DNA from: Rhodopirellula halodulae
GTDB lineage: Bacteria > Planctomycetota > Planctomycetia > Pirellulales > Pirellulaceae
Assembly (NCBI RefSeq): GCF_020966775.1
Contig: NZ_JAJKFV010000030.1
Location: 124,001 to 188,000 of the forward strand
DNA length: 64,000 nt
Reading direction: 5' to 3'
The position numbers and the translations under genes are program-made. Each line of letters starts with the position of its first letter. Positions within the stretch are counted from its first letter, which is position 1. The notes under the pieces are model-generated. The model was not told the DNA's origin. It was given only the letters and a program-made list of their open reading frames with translations, and did not search any database. Shown piece by piece: positions 58,701 through 64,000 of the stretch.

Positions 58701-58727
58701 ACGCGCAGCTTTCATTCCATGAATCAT
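46785..58727 (-). CDS. Giant TpsA-type exoprotein (haemagglutinin-like adhesin)
   Basis: A 3980-residue secreted protein. A long basic N-region and hydrophobic segment (ALRMVVLGMVAGAGVSQG) form the signal peptide. The two-partner secretion domain follows, with VNWDSFNVG at 74-82 and the NPNGI-type motif NPSGI at 125-129. Long beta-helix-like repeats come next. An unusual C-type-lectin-like insert lies at about 1357-1516, and autotransporter-type strand repeats (GGLTKQGTGTLTLSAANTFTG type) at about 1940-1975 and 2030-2075. Eight YDG repeats occupy about 2424-3126, two MBG-like domains follow, then two more YDG units at about 3321-3501. The tail ends acidic without a barrel, as expected if the divergent TpsB protein exports it. 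Likely function: attachment to surfaces or other cells; ligand unknown. Confidence 0.9.
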   Translation of the reverse strand: MIHGMKAARLRRMSVRSRRHALRMVVLGMVAGAGVSQGQSPALPSGADVVAGQAAISQSAGVMDIQASTSRTIVNWDSFNVGAGNIANFQLPDSNSAILNRVTTPNMPSTISGTIQSNGNVVLVNPSGIMLSQSGLVNTNGFIASTFDVTNESFLSGGPLAFQDVGGDGSIVNEGSIATAEGGAHLIANQIANHGNITSEGGNISLSGGGTVTLDNGVTYVQPSMETLISGISPTAGLIENSGTVRATGAAEVGGEVYLVNPSGEILHDGTIQSQLDQGTSGGEVKLEADRIALGENAVIDATGSSFGGTVLVGGEWQGEGDMTQASSVTMQSGAVIDVSATENGDGGTIVLWSDVSNKDSLTQAFGTLLARAGQWLGNGGQIETSGAQVDLEGIRVDAGAANGQGGHWLIDPFNFVIDLAASINLIAALDAGTSVTVDTTVDSPLLGSLGSILDAGDISITADLITGAMLGDATLTLKADRNISLDAGVSIDATQNSNTRKLNVVLWADQDNDLAGHVQVGSNLLATNIRTNGGGFAITGGSTTTWTPADGEAALSIGAGRAWATDLTGLLHGADLRNTTIDTDGGNVLIRAGSSSSVGIFDDVFGIGFDDVSISTGTGSITLDGLVADQSGLNVDNAIGVHLASGSSLASTTGDISITGELANTTDFVNGAGVWIGRDIENTLTSSGDINISTTQGDIDIVGIGADQNGSGWRHGLALVTSVGSDSVFLSTVDGDITLDGTANFLDGSTNDTSGLQFQPGSGGVMAVTSQTGNITLRGANSQEGNLNENGIRLSANDVSDNIRIGYDGVNAYSGDILIQTNSLFKQNTNAGSGSISVQSTGGLTIESIGSSFTKSPTLDDDWNLGTTFGSMFFGKIDNTADLTFDSAISLAGAFSAYGGNLTFNDTLTSSGTGDLLFKSNAATDSSIRLFGNILKTGGARSVLTAQADGRIQLHGDILASGSALLDTVLWSDFHHTSSGGVSILGDVVTNGGHFWAGGSNSNGGSQQWNGLTVGDGASVGANGFNHNALDLFGDVSTGGGDLLLWAGLGFDAGIDGIGMNGSRLLSAGDGDIWLIANDFGGVGTIQVDLTGHLRLCPYELAWANIGGQLDFAGSLSTNTFVGSADVDWLLINNFHLLGGLSLGRSGLTQDISVQQSIAINGDLELFANSIVTDPGALIDLGLNGSLLAEADTDITFGDAIALGGDLDLTSGNDIRLTGLLSRTGSGNTDTVIKADRHIVLDTNANITTAGGSQNVKLWADADNSGDGISIFRAETLATAGGSFTTGNGDTATLNGTEVQVGGDIYVTGSLAQNVSTDGGDINIQGEAIVANSSIGGVTLDSAGGDIQITGVLNSGNQYDYVDGPDGGGSWDWARTDAINGTGGGSNLGDSYLVTITSRLENAIAGIEAEYRGAWLGAYRDTATPLDWKWADGPEAGQHFFTELDAGGGSSVPGAFSNFGAGEPNGGPSPTGENVGQFFGTAGLWNDLADETTFAASQDTVYSVLGYVRETNLTPTAVTLDAGATGTVNLAGIGAGKALQTLDVTSAGVNVNGTALVTTGTQTYDSSLSLNSTAGLELTSGGLTADGAIQIQSSSLNLASDLSITTGDNLLVRADALTVPGPISVDTTGDVTFEPLSDSFAGAFTLPVDQLGLSANIGALTVGKIGNTADLTVSGHLSINGDFYGEGGDITLQDDVSTNGGDFTVVATGNLQQSSGTTINTDGGNILMWSDSDANTVGHIEVQTGASLLSAGGNITLAGGADGNADGSPDGFASGQAHVSDSGSFYSGLSLHDAIVDARVGSVLDATTGDITLKGTSTYIEGDTAVGVLLHGSQLYGNQVSVQGSLTDVGGTTNRIAVASTGPVSPNNTTLNAFAGLHLIGQTATPNDQFAIHLGANHSMGVLDGDLHLQANGQFANLSSASVSIANSHSLIVDTVGNATWGGVIQGAGGLTKQGTGTLTLSAANTFTGYVQLTAGTLSQSLSGALADSIGIDIASGASWNLNGHDETVRAFNGSGNISLGTGSLTAFADDSSGTFAGMISGSGDLFKRGTGELILTGDNTYTGSTTVDGTLRIRRDALSLTSSSYVGSGDIFLEPLNTSFASTLDTSGTTFGGLLTGLTIGKTNNTASLTVGSNVSIHGEVSLIAGNVQLNASLNTNGNRFHVDSTGAVTQNASGVISTNELLLTGAGNFSLNSGSNASTVLAASGIHDLSYVDSNTLEIGTVDANGITASGEVVIATRSGDLTISQNLLTTDGTSLAIILNAGLDADAGTATGGNLIFSGSPTVNAGAGGRVSLYSGSIADSSGMTALIGSGTDNFRYNSDETATNFTTPLGTGVHGIYRDQPTATLTANDTSVTYGNDAPTITGSASGLVNGDSAGTFSIVSPNNSGAGKLKAGTYAATDQSLAALGYALVNDTNALVVDPKTVSPGGFSVATKTYDGNTDASLSASGIASGVLLGDNVTLSNTGATYDDKHVGSSKTVTLTGLSLSDSDASNYTLNGVNTATTTGDINAKAITVSGLTSADKVYDGTTTATVPTGDAIFNGKVAGDNLTLQSVTGTFDSKNVGNAKLVTLSDAVYGGSDVGNYVISDQATSSADITQKSLTVSGIVANDKVYDGTTNSVIDLSGIDFAGLISGDSVTASGTTGAFADKHAGTDKVVTLANTSFGGSDVGNYAITDQTSTLADITAKSISVSGITVADKVYDGTTVGSVDLSGITFAGSVGGDNLTASGTSAAFADKNAGSNKTVALSGTIYAGSDVGNYAITDQTATVADISAKAVTVSGIQANNKVYDGNASAVVDTQSAVINGLISGDVVNVSGTTGEFDNKHVASGKTVSLANTSVTGTDASNYTYTFQSTALADITPRSVTVSGLAGQARVYDGTTNAPIDVSGSDFDQVVSGDDLSVVSAAGSYADKHAGENKTITISNIVYGGADAGNYSITDQSQTTGNISPRSVSATGIAGQDKVYDGTTTATVDASGLSFTGLVGGDELTLDNITAAFANKHAEPNKTVLLSGADYSGADRANYVITDQSTATADINPLAISLLGLTGSDKTYDATTLATLTGTPTINGLSGDEVSLNGTAIGNYASKDAGSNLSITVSGLHLTGADSANYELQFPTGLVGSIAPAALQVTANHDAKFVGTADSAGFAGASITGFVGGENASDLGGSLVITRLNVGVDEAPGDYSGVLTPSGLNSDNYDITFGVGDFTIVPAEELLVRFGNSDSVYGESESLSFLSAQYMDSGNSVHNLAPPTVSGNTYTFDDGAGGTAQMTIVADQATYGGSGALSVGSYNLIASNVTETSVNFSNQISVIGSHAVAAAPISASVSNTTKSYDGTVLFDLSGLQLSGDVAGDSISLSGVGEYLSEHAGTGLSYTIDGLTLAGDDASNYYLTSGSSFAGNDGIINPKNVSLNAPDANRVYDGTDQFSVTLDQLAHLSQQLGVVGDFVQNIQLQFDDKNVGNNKTLTPSSATVVDGNGGANYNISYVDSNAASISQRDSVTWIGGNSGDWSDPSNWQDGAIPDFSNVRHVVLPDGVTPKFDASVGGPVVIDSLSGGNLQLNSGDLEIQDAANLDQFTQLGGTMNVDGNLTVDSLNQQAGTTEVSGVLTVLSNFIQTAAGQLNAIGEASITQSTGDLVIHKLSAGDGEFRVTDGNASLGDIVVTGDLLVETLQGSIDQLAGTSLAVSQTATLNALGTVDVSNTGNDFQEVLHSQSQSLAVRDDIGGLILGGTTTAQDASIESSDGAIRQSDASLLNIGGTAGFAATAGGSRAGITLDQSGNQFHDSVELHGNHVQVLNTLGDLKLGDTDVTGDLSVTNLGGEIIQSLGSAIDSTGEASFLARSRNTPADIRLNNSGNQFRSLVHVDGNQIDVQDVDGKVEYGRYRSFEQTQTAQRSSSQLIRDTNTRYTDDEGEGSDSSGIWGSLRSMIRWTKQVFEGDAHVPADPTRPLTIEEITDNGQDIFVHQGRKQPLEVSSGE
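48225..48765. repeat. Two further YDG-type repeat units in the TpsA gene
   Basis: Two units of about 260-280 bases carry KSYDGTVLFDLSG and NRVYDGTDQFSV motifs. They are separated from the main array by two MBG-like units with different sequence (VYGESESLSF type), and are more diverged than units 2-4 of the main array. Confidence 0.7.
49350..51455. repeat. Eight tandem YDG repeats within the TpsA gene
   Basis: About 87 residues (roughly 262 bases) per unit. Each unit carries K-x-YDG-T near its start, a GLISGD-type turn, DKHAG or DKNAG, GSDVGNY, and a DI-x-K linker. Units 2-4 are the most alike, e.g. DKVYDGTT, FAGL, ADKHAG, GGSDVGNYAITDQ. The family is the YDG domain of large haemagglutinins. 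High similarity makes copy-number variation likely. Confidence 0.8.
54190..54660 (-). other. C-type-lectin-like domain embedded in the TpsA exoprotein
   Basis: Codons about 1357-1516 of the TpsA gene break the repeat pattern. They read YLVTITSRLENAIAG, AWLGAYRD, DWKWADGPEAGQ, FSNFGAGEPNG, ENVGQFFG, LWNDLADE and GYVRE. This is the C-type lectin fold's sequence order (helix, WLG, W-DG, W/F-GEPN, W-ND). The GEPNG motif resembles calcium/mannose-type sugar-binding EPN sites. Inference: glycan binding. Confidence 0.75.
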
Positions 58728-59150
58728 GTTTGCCCCGAGAGAACTAGACGATCACATCGCCCAATGCCCTCGGGTGATGTTATCGATCCTTGAAGAGTGC
58801 CCGTCGTGTGGATCCGCTTGCTGCCTCTGCAGCGGGTATCCACGAAACATTTTTCGCCATTTTGGGTGGACGATCGGCAAAGTTCGACCTAGAGAAGACC
58901 GGAAAGATAGGCCGCCAGCGGGGAGATGATCGGTCTTACGGATTTTTCCGCGCGTGGCCCGAAGGCATGTTGACGCCGTCACACTGAATGACCCGCACAT
59001 TCCGCACAACACTCCGCCGGCAATCGACTGATGGGGTGATTGGAAAAAGATGCTTGAGCCGATCCTGCCGGAGAGTGCGATAGCCCTCATAGAAGGGGCA
59101 CGAGTTGGAAGGAACCGACTCGCTATCGAACCAGACAAGGAAGTTGCATT
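58728..59150. other. Divergent promoter region of the TpsA and TpsB genes
   Basis: A 423-base gap with a 36-base hairpin at 58808-58843, close to the TpsA start. The open frames here do not look coding. AAGGAAG at 59137-59143 precedes the TpsB GTG start by 7 bases. No clear operator seen. Confidence 0.45.
58808..58843. promoter_or_regulatory. Hairpin in the TpsA/TpsB intergenic region
   Basis: GTGGAT (58808-58813) pairs with ATCCAC (58838-58843). Inside, GCTGC (58820-58824) pairs with GCAGC (58829-58833) around CTCT. On the plus strand GAAACATTTTT follows. It lies 80 bases before the TpsA start on the other strand. It may attenuate a transcript or mark the TpsA leader. Confidence 0.4.
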
Positions 59151-60965
59151 GTGGGGCAAACAAAGCAATGGATGTCGCCGGCGCGCGCCGCGACGAGTTT
59201 GAAGATTCTTGCGAACGGTCTACTGATCGTTGCTTGTGTAATCCTTGCAAGTAATCTTCAGGCTCAGAACTTCGAACGGTATGCACCTCGGGCAGCCACG
59301 GAAGCCAATCGATTGTGGCTGCAAAACCGCGAGGAAGATTTGCCGAAGCAAGAGGCTCTTGACCTCCAAGGCGATGATCGAATTCTGGTCGATTCCCTCG
59401 ACGCGGTGTGTTTAGTGGACTCCGCACAAAAGATCGTCCAGGACAAATCGATCGACGATCGTTGGGGAATCCACCATGACTTCGATGCGTGCTGCTCCAT
59501 CATCTACGGATGTGGCACCGAACGAATCATCGAGCGTTACCTGGGAAAACCGATCACGCTACGCCAATTGAATTCGATGGCTCGGGATCTGATCCTTCAC
59601 TACCGACGCTGCAAGTATCCGATTGTCGATGTTCAAATCCCCGAGCAACGAATCACCGGTGGAACGGTGCATCTGGTTGTCATCGAATCGCGAATCGGCG
59701 ACATCCGAGTCCAACCCGGTTGCTACTTCGATGCGGAGGAACTGCGACGTTGGATTCACTGCACAAGAATCGGACATCGTATCTACGAGCCGCCCATTGA
59801 AAATGATCTGTTATGGATGAATCAAAATCCATTTCGCAGAATGACCGTCGACTTTGAGAAGGGATCTCGACCGGGAACCACGGACGTGATCTTCGAGTGC
59901 AACGATGTGCGTCCCATGCGTGGGTACATCGGTGCCGATGACACTGGCGTCGAAACACTCAACTACGGTCGTCTTTTCGCGGGCGCGACATTCGGAAACA
60001 TGTTCGGGCGAAGCGGCATCCTGGGGTACCAATACACAACCGACCAAGAATTCCGCTATCTCCACGCGCATTCGCTCAGCTACAGCGAAACATTCAGTCG
60101 GCATTGGAGTGGGAACGTCTTCGGCAGCCTCGCCAACGTTGCCCCGAAGCTGGGCACCGGTTTGAACCAAGACGGCCAAAGCTGGCAAATCGGAGGCGGC
60201 TTCACTCGTCACCTCGTCTTCAATCGACATGAAGTCACGAACCTGTTCCTGGGTTTTGACTTCAAGAGCACGGACAATAACCTGGAGTTTGACGGATCGA
60301 CCGTTTCCGATTCGGCTGCGGACTTGTTCCAACTGCGTCTCAACTTCGATCGAATTATTCGTGGAGACGAACCCGAAGAATACGCGTTGCTGCACACTGA
60401 GCTGTTGTTGGGACCCGGCGGCGGGATGTCTGGGCCTCACTCCAGCCAAGCGTTCAATACGATTCGGCCAGGAACCTCGCCCGACTATGTCTACGGAAGA
60501 ATGCGAGTCGAAGATTCGAGGTTGATCCGTCGCAATTACCAATTCGTGTCGAAGTTTACCGGGCAAGTCACCTCAGAAAGACTGCTGTTTAGTGAAATGC
60601 TAGGCATCGGAGGTTTTGACACGCTTCGCGGATTCGATCAGCGTGACTTGAACGCTGACCATGGGTGGATCGCGAATTTTGAGTTTGGTCCGAAGACGCA
60701 TCGTTGGGGATGTGAACATCGGCCGCACATTTTGCGTTGCTACGGATTCGTCGACATGGCCAATGGTTATCTCGATGAACCCATCCCTGGCGAAAATGCC
60801 TATGACTTTGCCATGAGCACCGGCGTCGGTGCACGTTTCCAAATTGGCGACCAATTGATCGCACGTGGTGACTACGGCGTTGGTTTGGTCGAGCTGGACG
60901 AAAGCAGCCGGTCCAATCGCTTCCACTTCGGTGTCACCTGGATTCCCGGACCAAGGCCTCGTTGA
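59151..60965 (+). CDS. TpsB/ShlB/FhaC-type outer membrane transporter
   Basis: A 604-residue Omp85-superfamily protein. After an N-terminal export signal (LLIVACVILASNLQA) comes a linker, then POTRA-like domains at about 110-290: LGKPITLRQLNSMARDLILHYR and IPEQRITGGTVHLVVIESRIGDIRV are typical of POTRA 2 and its entry. The 16-stranded barrel follows, with the conserved loop-6 motif GIGGFDTLRGFDQRD at about 485-499 (LRGF in place of VRGY). The last strand is FHFGVTWIPGPRPR. The GTG at 59151 has AAGGAAG 7 bases upstream; an ATG at 59172 is also in frame. It is divergent from TpsA, whereas most TPS pairs are co-directional. Confidence 0.9.
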   Translation: MGQTKQWMSPARAATSLKILANGLLIVACVILASNLQAQNFERYAPRAATEANRLWLQNREEDLPKQEALDLQGDDRILVDSLDAVCLVDSAQKIVQDKSIDDRWGIHHDFDACCSIIYGCGTERIIERYLGKPITLRQLNSMARDLILHYRRCKYPIVDVQIPEQRITGGTVHLVVIESRIGDIRVQPGCYFDAEELRRWIHCTRIGHRIYEPPIENDLLWMNQNPFRRMTVDFEKGSRPGTTDVIFECNDVRPMRGYIGADDTGVETLNYGRLFAGATFGNMFGRSGILGYQYTTDQEFRYLHAHSLSYSETFSRHWSGNVFGSLANVAPKLGTGLNQDGQSWQIGGGFTRHLVFNRHEVTNLFLGFDFKSTDNNLEFDGSTVSDSAADLFQLRLNFDRIIRGDEPEEYALLHTELLLGPGGGMSGPHSSQAFNTIRPGTSPDYVYGRMRVEDSRLIRRNYQFVSKFTGQVTSERLLFSEMLGIGGFDTLRGFDQRDLNADHGWIANFEFGPKTHRWGCEHRPHILRCYGFVDMANGYLDEPIPGENAYDFAMSTGVGARFQIGDQLIARGDYGVGLVELDESSRSNRFHFGVTWIPGPRPR

Positions 60966-61019
60966 GTCAGCTCGAGTGGATCTTCGTCGCTCGAGGATCC
61001 AATTAGAATCCGATTGCAG

Positions 61020-62621
61020 TCATTTGGCTTTGGAATTCATTTTCAATGCGGGGGGCGGCTCCGGCAACTTCCAGCGCGGATCGTCGAGATCCAGCCGGTA
61101 CATCAATTGGTTGTAGTTGTACCGAGGAACCGGGACCGATGCGGCCGCGAACGTGTTGACGAAGGTTCCTTCGAAGTACACAAACCGACCGTTGCCCCGC
61201 ATCAATTCAGCGTGCTGCATCGGGTTGTAAAAGTTCATGTCTTGTCCGGCACGAGCGTGAGTTGCAACTTTTTGGCAATGAAGCCAGGGGCCCGCCGGAG
61301 ACTTTGCGGTCGAGAACCAAACCTCACCGAGGAAGCTGTCTCCGCCTCGTTCGCAAAACAACATCGTCCACACCTTCCAATGCGGGTTCCAAGCGATGGA
61401 ACCGCGAGCACAGTCAATGCTCCTCCCGCTTTCCACATCAAAAAGTGCGAAGGGCACTTCGGCACCAGTGGCCTGGTTTTCTGCCAAGAGTCGGCGAACT
61501 TCTTCTTGCGTCACTGGATCAGCCTCGGCCTCCCAGCGAAAACGCACTTGCCCGGCCGCGGTCCGGTCGACGCTTCCATCCGGAAGCAAACAGGTCAGTC
61601 CTTCATAGCGTCCCAGGTCCGTCACCGCTTCGAAGCTTGCTTGGACTCGAATGTTCGGTGGACAGCCGATGTAAAAGTACTGTTCTTCGCCTTCCGCGAC
61701 CAAGGCGGGATGTTCGTGAGGGAATCGCTTCGACTCCGTCGGCAACGGTAAGTCCCTTAAATGGCGAAATTGCTCGGCCGTGTCGTCATAGATCAGCAAG
61801 CAGCTTCGAGCGACCGAGAAGTCCTTTCTCGCGGCAACGCTGCGACCCACCAAACGTTCGCGTCCCGTCGAGTCTTTCACCACCATCAAACCATCGACCC
61901 AAATCGGCAATTGTTCGGCGTTCTCGATTGATACCATTGGTCGCACGAAGGGACTGTCTTCGCGAGTGAAGTACCGAAAATCAATGCCGAGATCAGGATC
62001 GATTTGTTGCGGCGACGGCGAAGTCGCACCGGTCATGTTGTAATTTCCCAAACCAAACCCGATCTGATCAGTGTCCTGCCAAAACCATCTCATCTTTCCC
62101 CGGTAGAACGCGGTTTGAACCGAATCACATCCTGCAACATCTGCGTTCAAGTTCTTGGCCATCGGCGGAACTGATTTTCCGAGCAACATGGAATCCCTGT
62201 AGATGCCAACTCCCGTCTGTCGATACAAACGCTCGGCCACGTTGATGCGCCGGATCCGGATGGACTGTTCTGTCCCGGGGGTGGTTTGCAGCGTCAGCCC
62301 TGGCAAATCGAACGGTCCTCGCGGGCTCTCATAGCCCCAACTGTGGACCTCGAACCAAATCGCTCGGTTCATCAATCCAGGTTCGTAGAATGCGACGTAA
62401 CCGTTGCTGTCGGTGAAATAGCGATTCTCATCGGTTGTTCGCAATTCAACCAATGGCACGCCGCGACCGGTTTCTTGGTCCACCACGCGTATGGCGAAGA
62501 AGTCGCTTGGTTCCGACCCGATGGAAGACCGGGACATGCTCATCACGGCCACGAACAGCACGAGAATGAACGCGACGCAAGATCGATGCACGATCTCGAC
62601 TCCACGCATGTCAGAAGCCAT
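61020..62621 (-). CDS. Secreted propeller-like protein, coupled to an ArsR regulator
   Basis: A 533-residue exported protein of unknown function. A signal segment (SCVAFILVLFVAVMSMS) is followed at about 35-105 by a beta-sandwich of the carboxypeptidase-regulatory type (FAIRVVDQETGRGVPLVELRT). The rest has the pattern of a five-bladed propeller like those of GH43-related enzymes: GSIAWNPHWKVWTMLFCERG, EVWFSTAKSPAGPWLHC, GRFVYFEGTFVN. I could not place catalytic acids. It starts at ATG 62621, whose A is the last base of the ArsR stop (TGATG), so translation is coupled to the regulator. A role in binding or cleaving an extracytoplasmic glycan, or in a metal response, is open. Confidence 0.7.
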   Translation of the reverse strand: MASDMRGVEIVHRSCVAFILVLFVAVMSMSRSSIGSEPSDFFAIRVVDQETGRGVPLVELRTTDENRYFTDSNGYVAFYEPGLMNRAIWFEVHSWGYESPRGPFDLPGLTLQTTPGTEQSIRIRRINVAERLYRQTGVGIYRDSMLLGKSVPPMAKNLNADVAGCDSVQTAFYRGKMRWFWQDTDQIGFGLGNYNMTGATSPSPQQIDPDLGIDFRYFTREDSPFVRPMVSIENAEQLPIWVDGLMVVKDSTGRERLVGRSVAARKDFSVARSCLLIYDDTAEQFRHLRDLPLPTESKRFPHEHPALVAEGEEQYFYIGCPPNIRVQASFEAVTDLGRYEGLTCLLPDGSVDRTAAGQVRFRWEAEADPVTQEEVRRLLAENQATGAEVPFALFDVESGRSIDCARGSIAWNPHWKVWTMLFCERGGDSFLGEVWFSTAKSPAGPWLHCQKVATHARAGQDMNFYNPMQHAELMRGNGRFVYFEGTFVNTFAAASVPVPRYNYNQLMYRLDLDDPRWKLPEPPPALKMNSKAK

Positions 62622-62947
62622 CAAAGTTGCGAGACAAACATCTTGAGTTGCTTCAGCCGATTTTCGTTGATGCAGTAGCAAACCCGAGGCCCATCCACCT
62701 CGCCTTGAATCAGTCCTGATTCTTTTAGGATTTTCAGGTGCTGCGATACAGTCGACTGGGCGAGCGGAAGCTGAGCCACGATTTCACCACACATGCAGGC
62801 GTCACGCCTGATCAGAAAACGCACGATCTGAACTCGCGCGGGATGCGCGATCGCCCACGCGAGTTTGGCGAAGTCTTCCGCCGTCGGATCCGGTTTCAGC
62901 TTGACCGGCGTCGCATCACATTTGCTCTTCGTAGACTTCTTAGCCAA
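62621..62947 (-). CDS. ArsR-family winged-helix repressor
   Basis: A 108-residue regulator. The winged helix is clear: LAWAIAHPARVQIVRFLIRRD, AQLPLAQSTVSQHLKILKESGLI, then the wing GEVDGPRVCYCINENRLKQL. Two cysteines (CMCGEIV) stand where many ArsR/SmtB metal sensors carry the alpha-3 CVC motif, with further cysteines (VCYC) on the wing. Metal sensing is possible but the ligand is not known. The start is a TTG at 62947, with a purine-rich GAGAGAAG upstream; no ATG fits. The gene is coupled to the secreted protein downstream, which it probably controls. Confidence 0.85.
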   Translation of the reverse strand: MAKKSTKSKCDATPVKLKPDPTAEDFAKLAWAIAHPARVQIVRFLIRRDACMCGEIVAQLPLAQSTVSQHLKILKESGLIQGEVDGPRVCYCINENRLKQLKMFVSQL

Positions 62948-63031
62948 GGCTTCTCTCGCAACAAGACAATCGTCAATTTGCGATCAATGCTATCGCCGGA
63001 GGTCGGTTCGGTCAATGTTGTGATGTGAGTT

Positions 63032-64000
63032 CTAGGGCAGATACGGCCAATAGGTGAGTCGACCATTGTGGTGCGCGACGAAGCGAACATCGCCGTCTTG
63101 CGAGACCACAAGCGCGATCGCTTGATTCAAACCATCGATCAGTCGATACGCCGATCGGTGACGCGTTCCAGCCGAGTCGGCTCGTTCCATCACCGTGCGG
63201 TTGGCTTCAATGTCGGTGGCACGATGGATTCGTTGGATGGGCCTGTCACCCAGAATTTCGCCGCCGAATCCGATCAGCCGAAACCCGTGATCCAGAATCA
63301 ACGCTCCATCGACCGTCATCATGTCCGCTAAGAAGTGGCTGAAGTCAATCAATTGATCGTCGAACCGTCTCAGTTCGGCGTCGCGAAACTGTTGGTAGTC
63401 CGACCAAGTCAGCACAGCCAATTGACGAGAACGCGCGACTTCCAACGCTCGAGTCATCAGCCTGACCATTAGACCGCGATACAGCATCGTGGATTCGTTC
63501 GGCTGGAACTGAATCCGAAAACGCAGCCAACGTTCGCAAGTTCCATCATCGTGAGCACCGTCGGGTAAGAACACCAGCAAACCACCGTGACGTCGGTTGC
63601 GAACCAAACGCAAGACCCGGCGAACCATGTTCTGAGCCAGATCTCGAACGAACGACGGGCAAACCGTTGGCCATTCTTCACCGGAGCGAGGTTCGGGCAA
63701 TCGATCCAGCAAAGATTCGCGAACATGCGAAAAACGTCCCGAGATCCAAGCCGATCGAAACGGATCAAAGCCATCCGTCAGCAATTGGCCTTGATTGGTT
63801 TCCAACACACGTTGGTGACCCGATCCCACCACCAAATGCCCCGGGCCGATCGCGTGGATCAGCAGGTTCGGCGGAAGAGTGACTTGACCCGATCGGCTAC
63901 CTTCGACTTGGTTGACCCATTCGGTGCCGGTCACAACCAATCCCCAAATGCTTAGTCGCCCTTCGTCGTCGGTGTGAACCGCCAAGACCGCTCGATAGAA
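63032..64000 (-). CDS. DisA_N/diadenylate cyclase-like (DAC) protein, start beyond the window
   Basis: The last 322 residues of a protein whose start lies outside the window. The C-terminal third resembles the DisA_N/DAC domain: MMTVDGALILDHGFRLIGFGGEI carries the DGA motif, and GTRHRSAYRLIDGLNQAIALVVSQDG the GTRHR nucleotide-binding motif. These residues make c-di-AMP in true cyclases. The upstream part (about 1-200 of the visible sequence) has VTLPPNLLIHAIGPGHLVVG and VRRVLRLVRNRRHGGLLVFLP and may be a sensory region, as in the DACNV-type planctomycete proteins. The ORF stays open to base 64000, so the coordinates mark a truncated gene. It is upstream of the ArsR gene on the same strand by 84 bases. 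c-di-AMP synthesis is inferred only. Confidence 0.75.
   Translation of the reverse strand, partial: FYRAVLAVHTDDEGRLSIWGLVVTGTEWVNQVEGSRSGQVTLPPNLLIHAIGPGHLVVGSGHQRVLETNQGQLLTDGFDPFRSAWISGRFSHVRESLLDRLPEPRSGEEWPTVCPSFVRDLAQNMVRRVLRLVRNRRHGGLLVFLPDGAHDDGTCERWLRFRIQFQPNESTMLYRGLMVRLMTRALEVARSRQLAVLTWSDYQQFRDAELRRFDDQLIDFSHFLADMMTVDGALILDHGFRLIGFGGEILGDRPIQRIHRATDIEANRTVMERADSAGTRHRSAYRLIDGLNQAIALVVSQDGDVRFVAHHNGRLTYWPYLP

Noticed and set aside
60966-61019. CTCGAG...CTCGAG hairpin between the convergent TpsB and propeller-like genes
   Set aside because: Stem is only 6 bp with a 13-base loop and no T-run on either strand; too weak to call a terminator.
62948-63031. ATCG...CGAT pair upstream of the ArsR gene as operator
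   Set aside because: Only four bases per arm match; not distinguishable from chance.

Overview
The window looks like chromosomal DNA of a marine planctomycete, probably a Rhodopirellula/Blastopirellula-type organism. The taxonomic signs are three prepilin-like DUF1559 proteins ending in the H-X9-DG motif, two large TPR/FG-GAP/ASPIC (CRTAC1-like) lipoproteins, a formylglycine-type sulfatase beside a multidomain glycoside hydrolase, a very large kinase-like/ATPase/histidine kinase protein, and moderate G+C with long leaders and few strong Shine-Dalgarno sites. This is inference from protein families; no rRNA or other marker gene is present. I saw no rRNA, tRNA, CRISPR array, insertion sequence or prophage.

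Layout. (1) 1-5942 is a sialic acid utilisation locus. A minus-strand operon with ATGA overlaps encodes a secreted sialidase, an N-acetylneuraminate lyase and a fused kelch/Na+:solute symporter, followed by the start of another secreted protein cut by the window edge. It is divergent from a GntR/FCD regulator, with a perfect 14+14 bp inverted repeat between them. (2) 6077-20040 holds a secreted beta-propeller/dihaem cytochrome c, a triple-PAS LuxR-type protein, a FadL-family outer membrane protein, a DUF4442-methyltransferase fusion and a 1976-residue hybrid sensor kinase. (3) 20336-25219 and 38511-45541 each carry a set made of a CRTAC1-like lipoprotein, DUF1559 pseudopilin(s) and tiny lipoprotein(s). 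The second locus has a tandem pilin-lipoprotein duplication. (4) 25379-37218 is a carbohydrate region: sulfatase, GH2-GH43-like fusion, two esterase-like hydrolases, a NagB/PIG-L fusion and a ROK sugar kinase, with a DUF1853 protein. An AraC regulator follows at 37245-38108. (5) 46785-60965 is a two-partner secretion system: a 3980-residue TpsA exoprotein with YDG repeats, autotransporter-type strands and an embedded C-type-lectin-like domain, divergent from its TpsB/FhaC-type transporter. (6) 61020-64000 holds a secreted propeller-like protein translationally coupled to an ArsR regulator, and a truncated DisA_N/DAC-like protein.

How the parts may work together (inference): the organism probably attaches to glycan-rich particles (TpsA, pseudopilins), releases sialic acid and sulfated sugars outside the cytoplasm, and imports and catabolises them. 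The ROK kinase and NagB-like protein could supply late amino-sugar steps for the sialate operon. NanE and NagA equivalents are not in the window.
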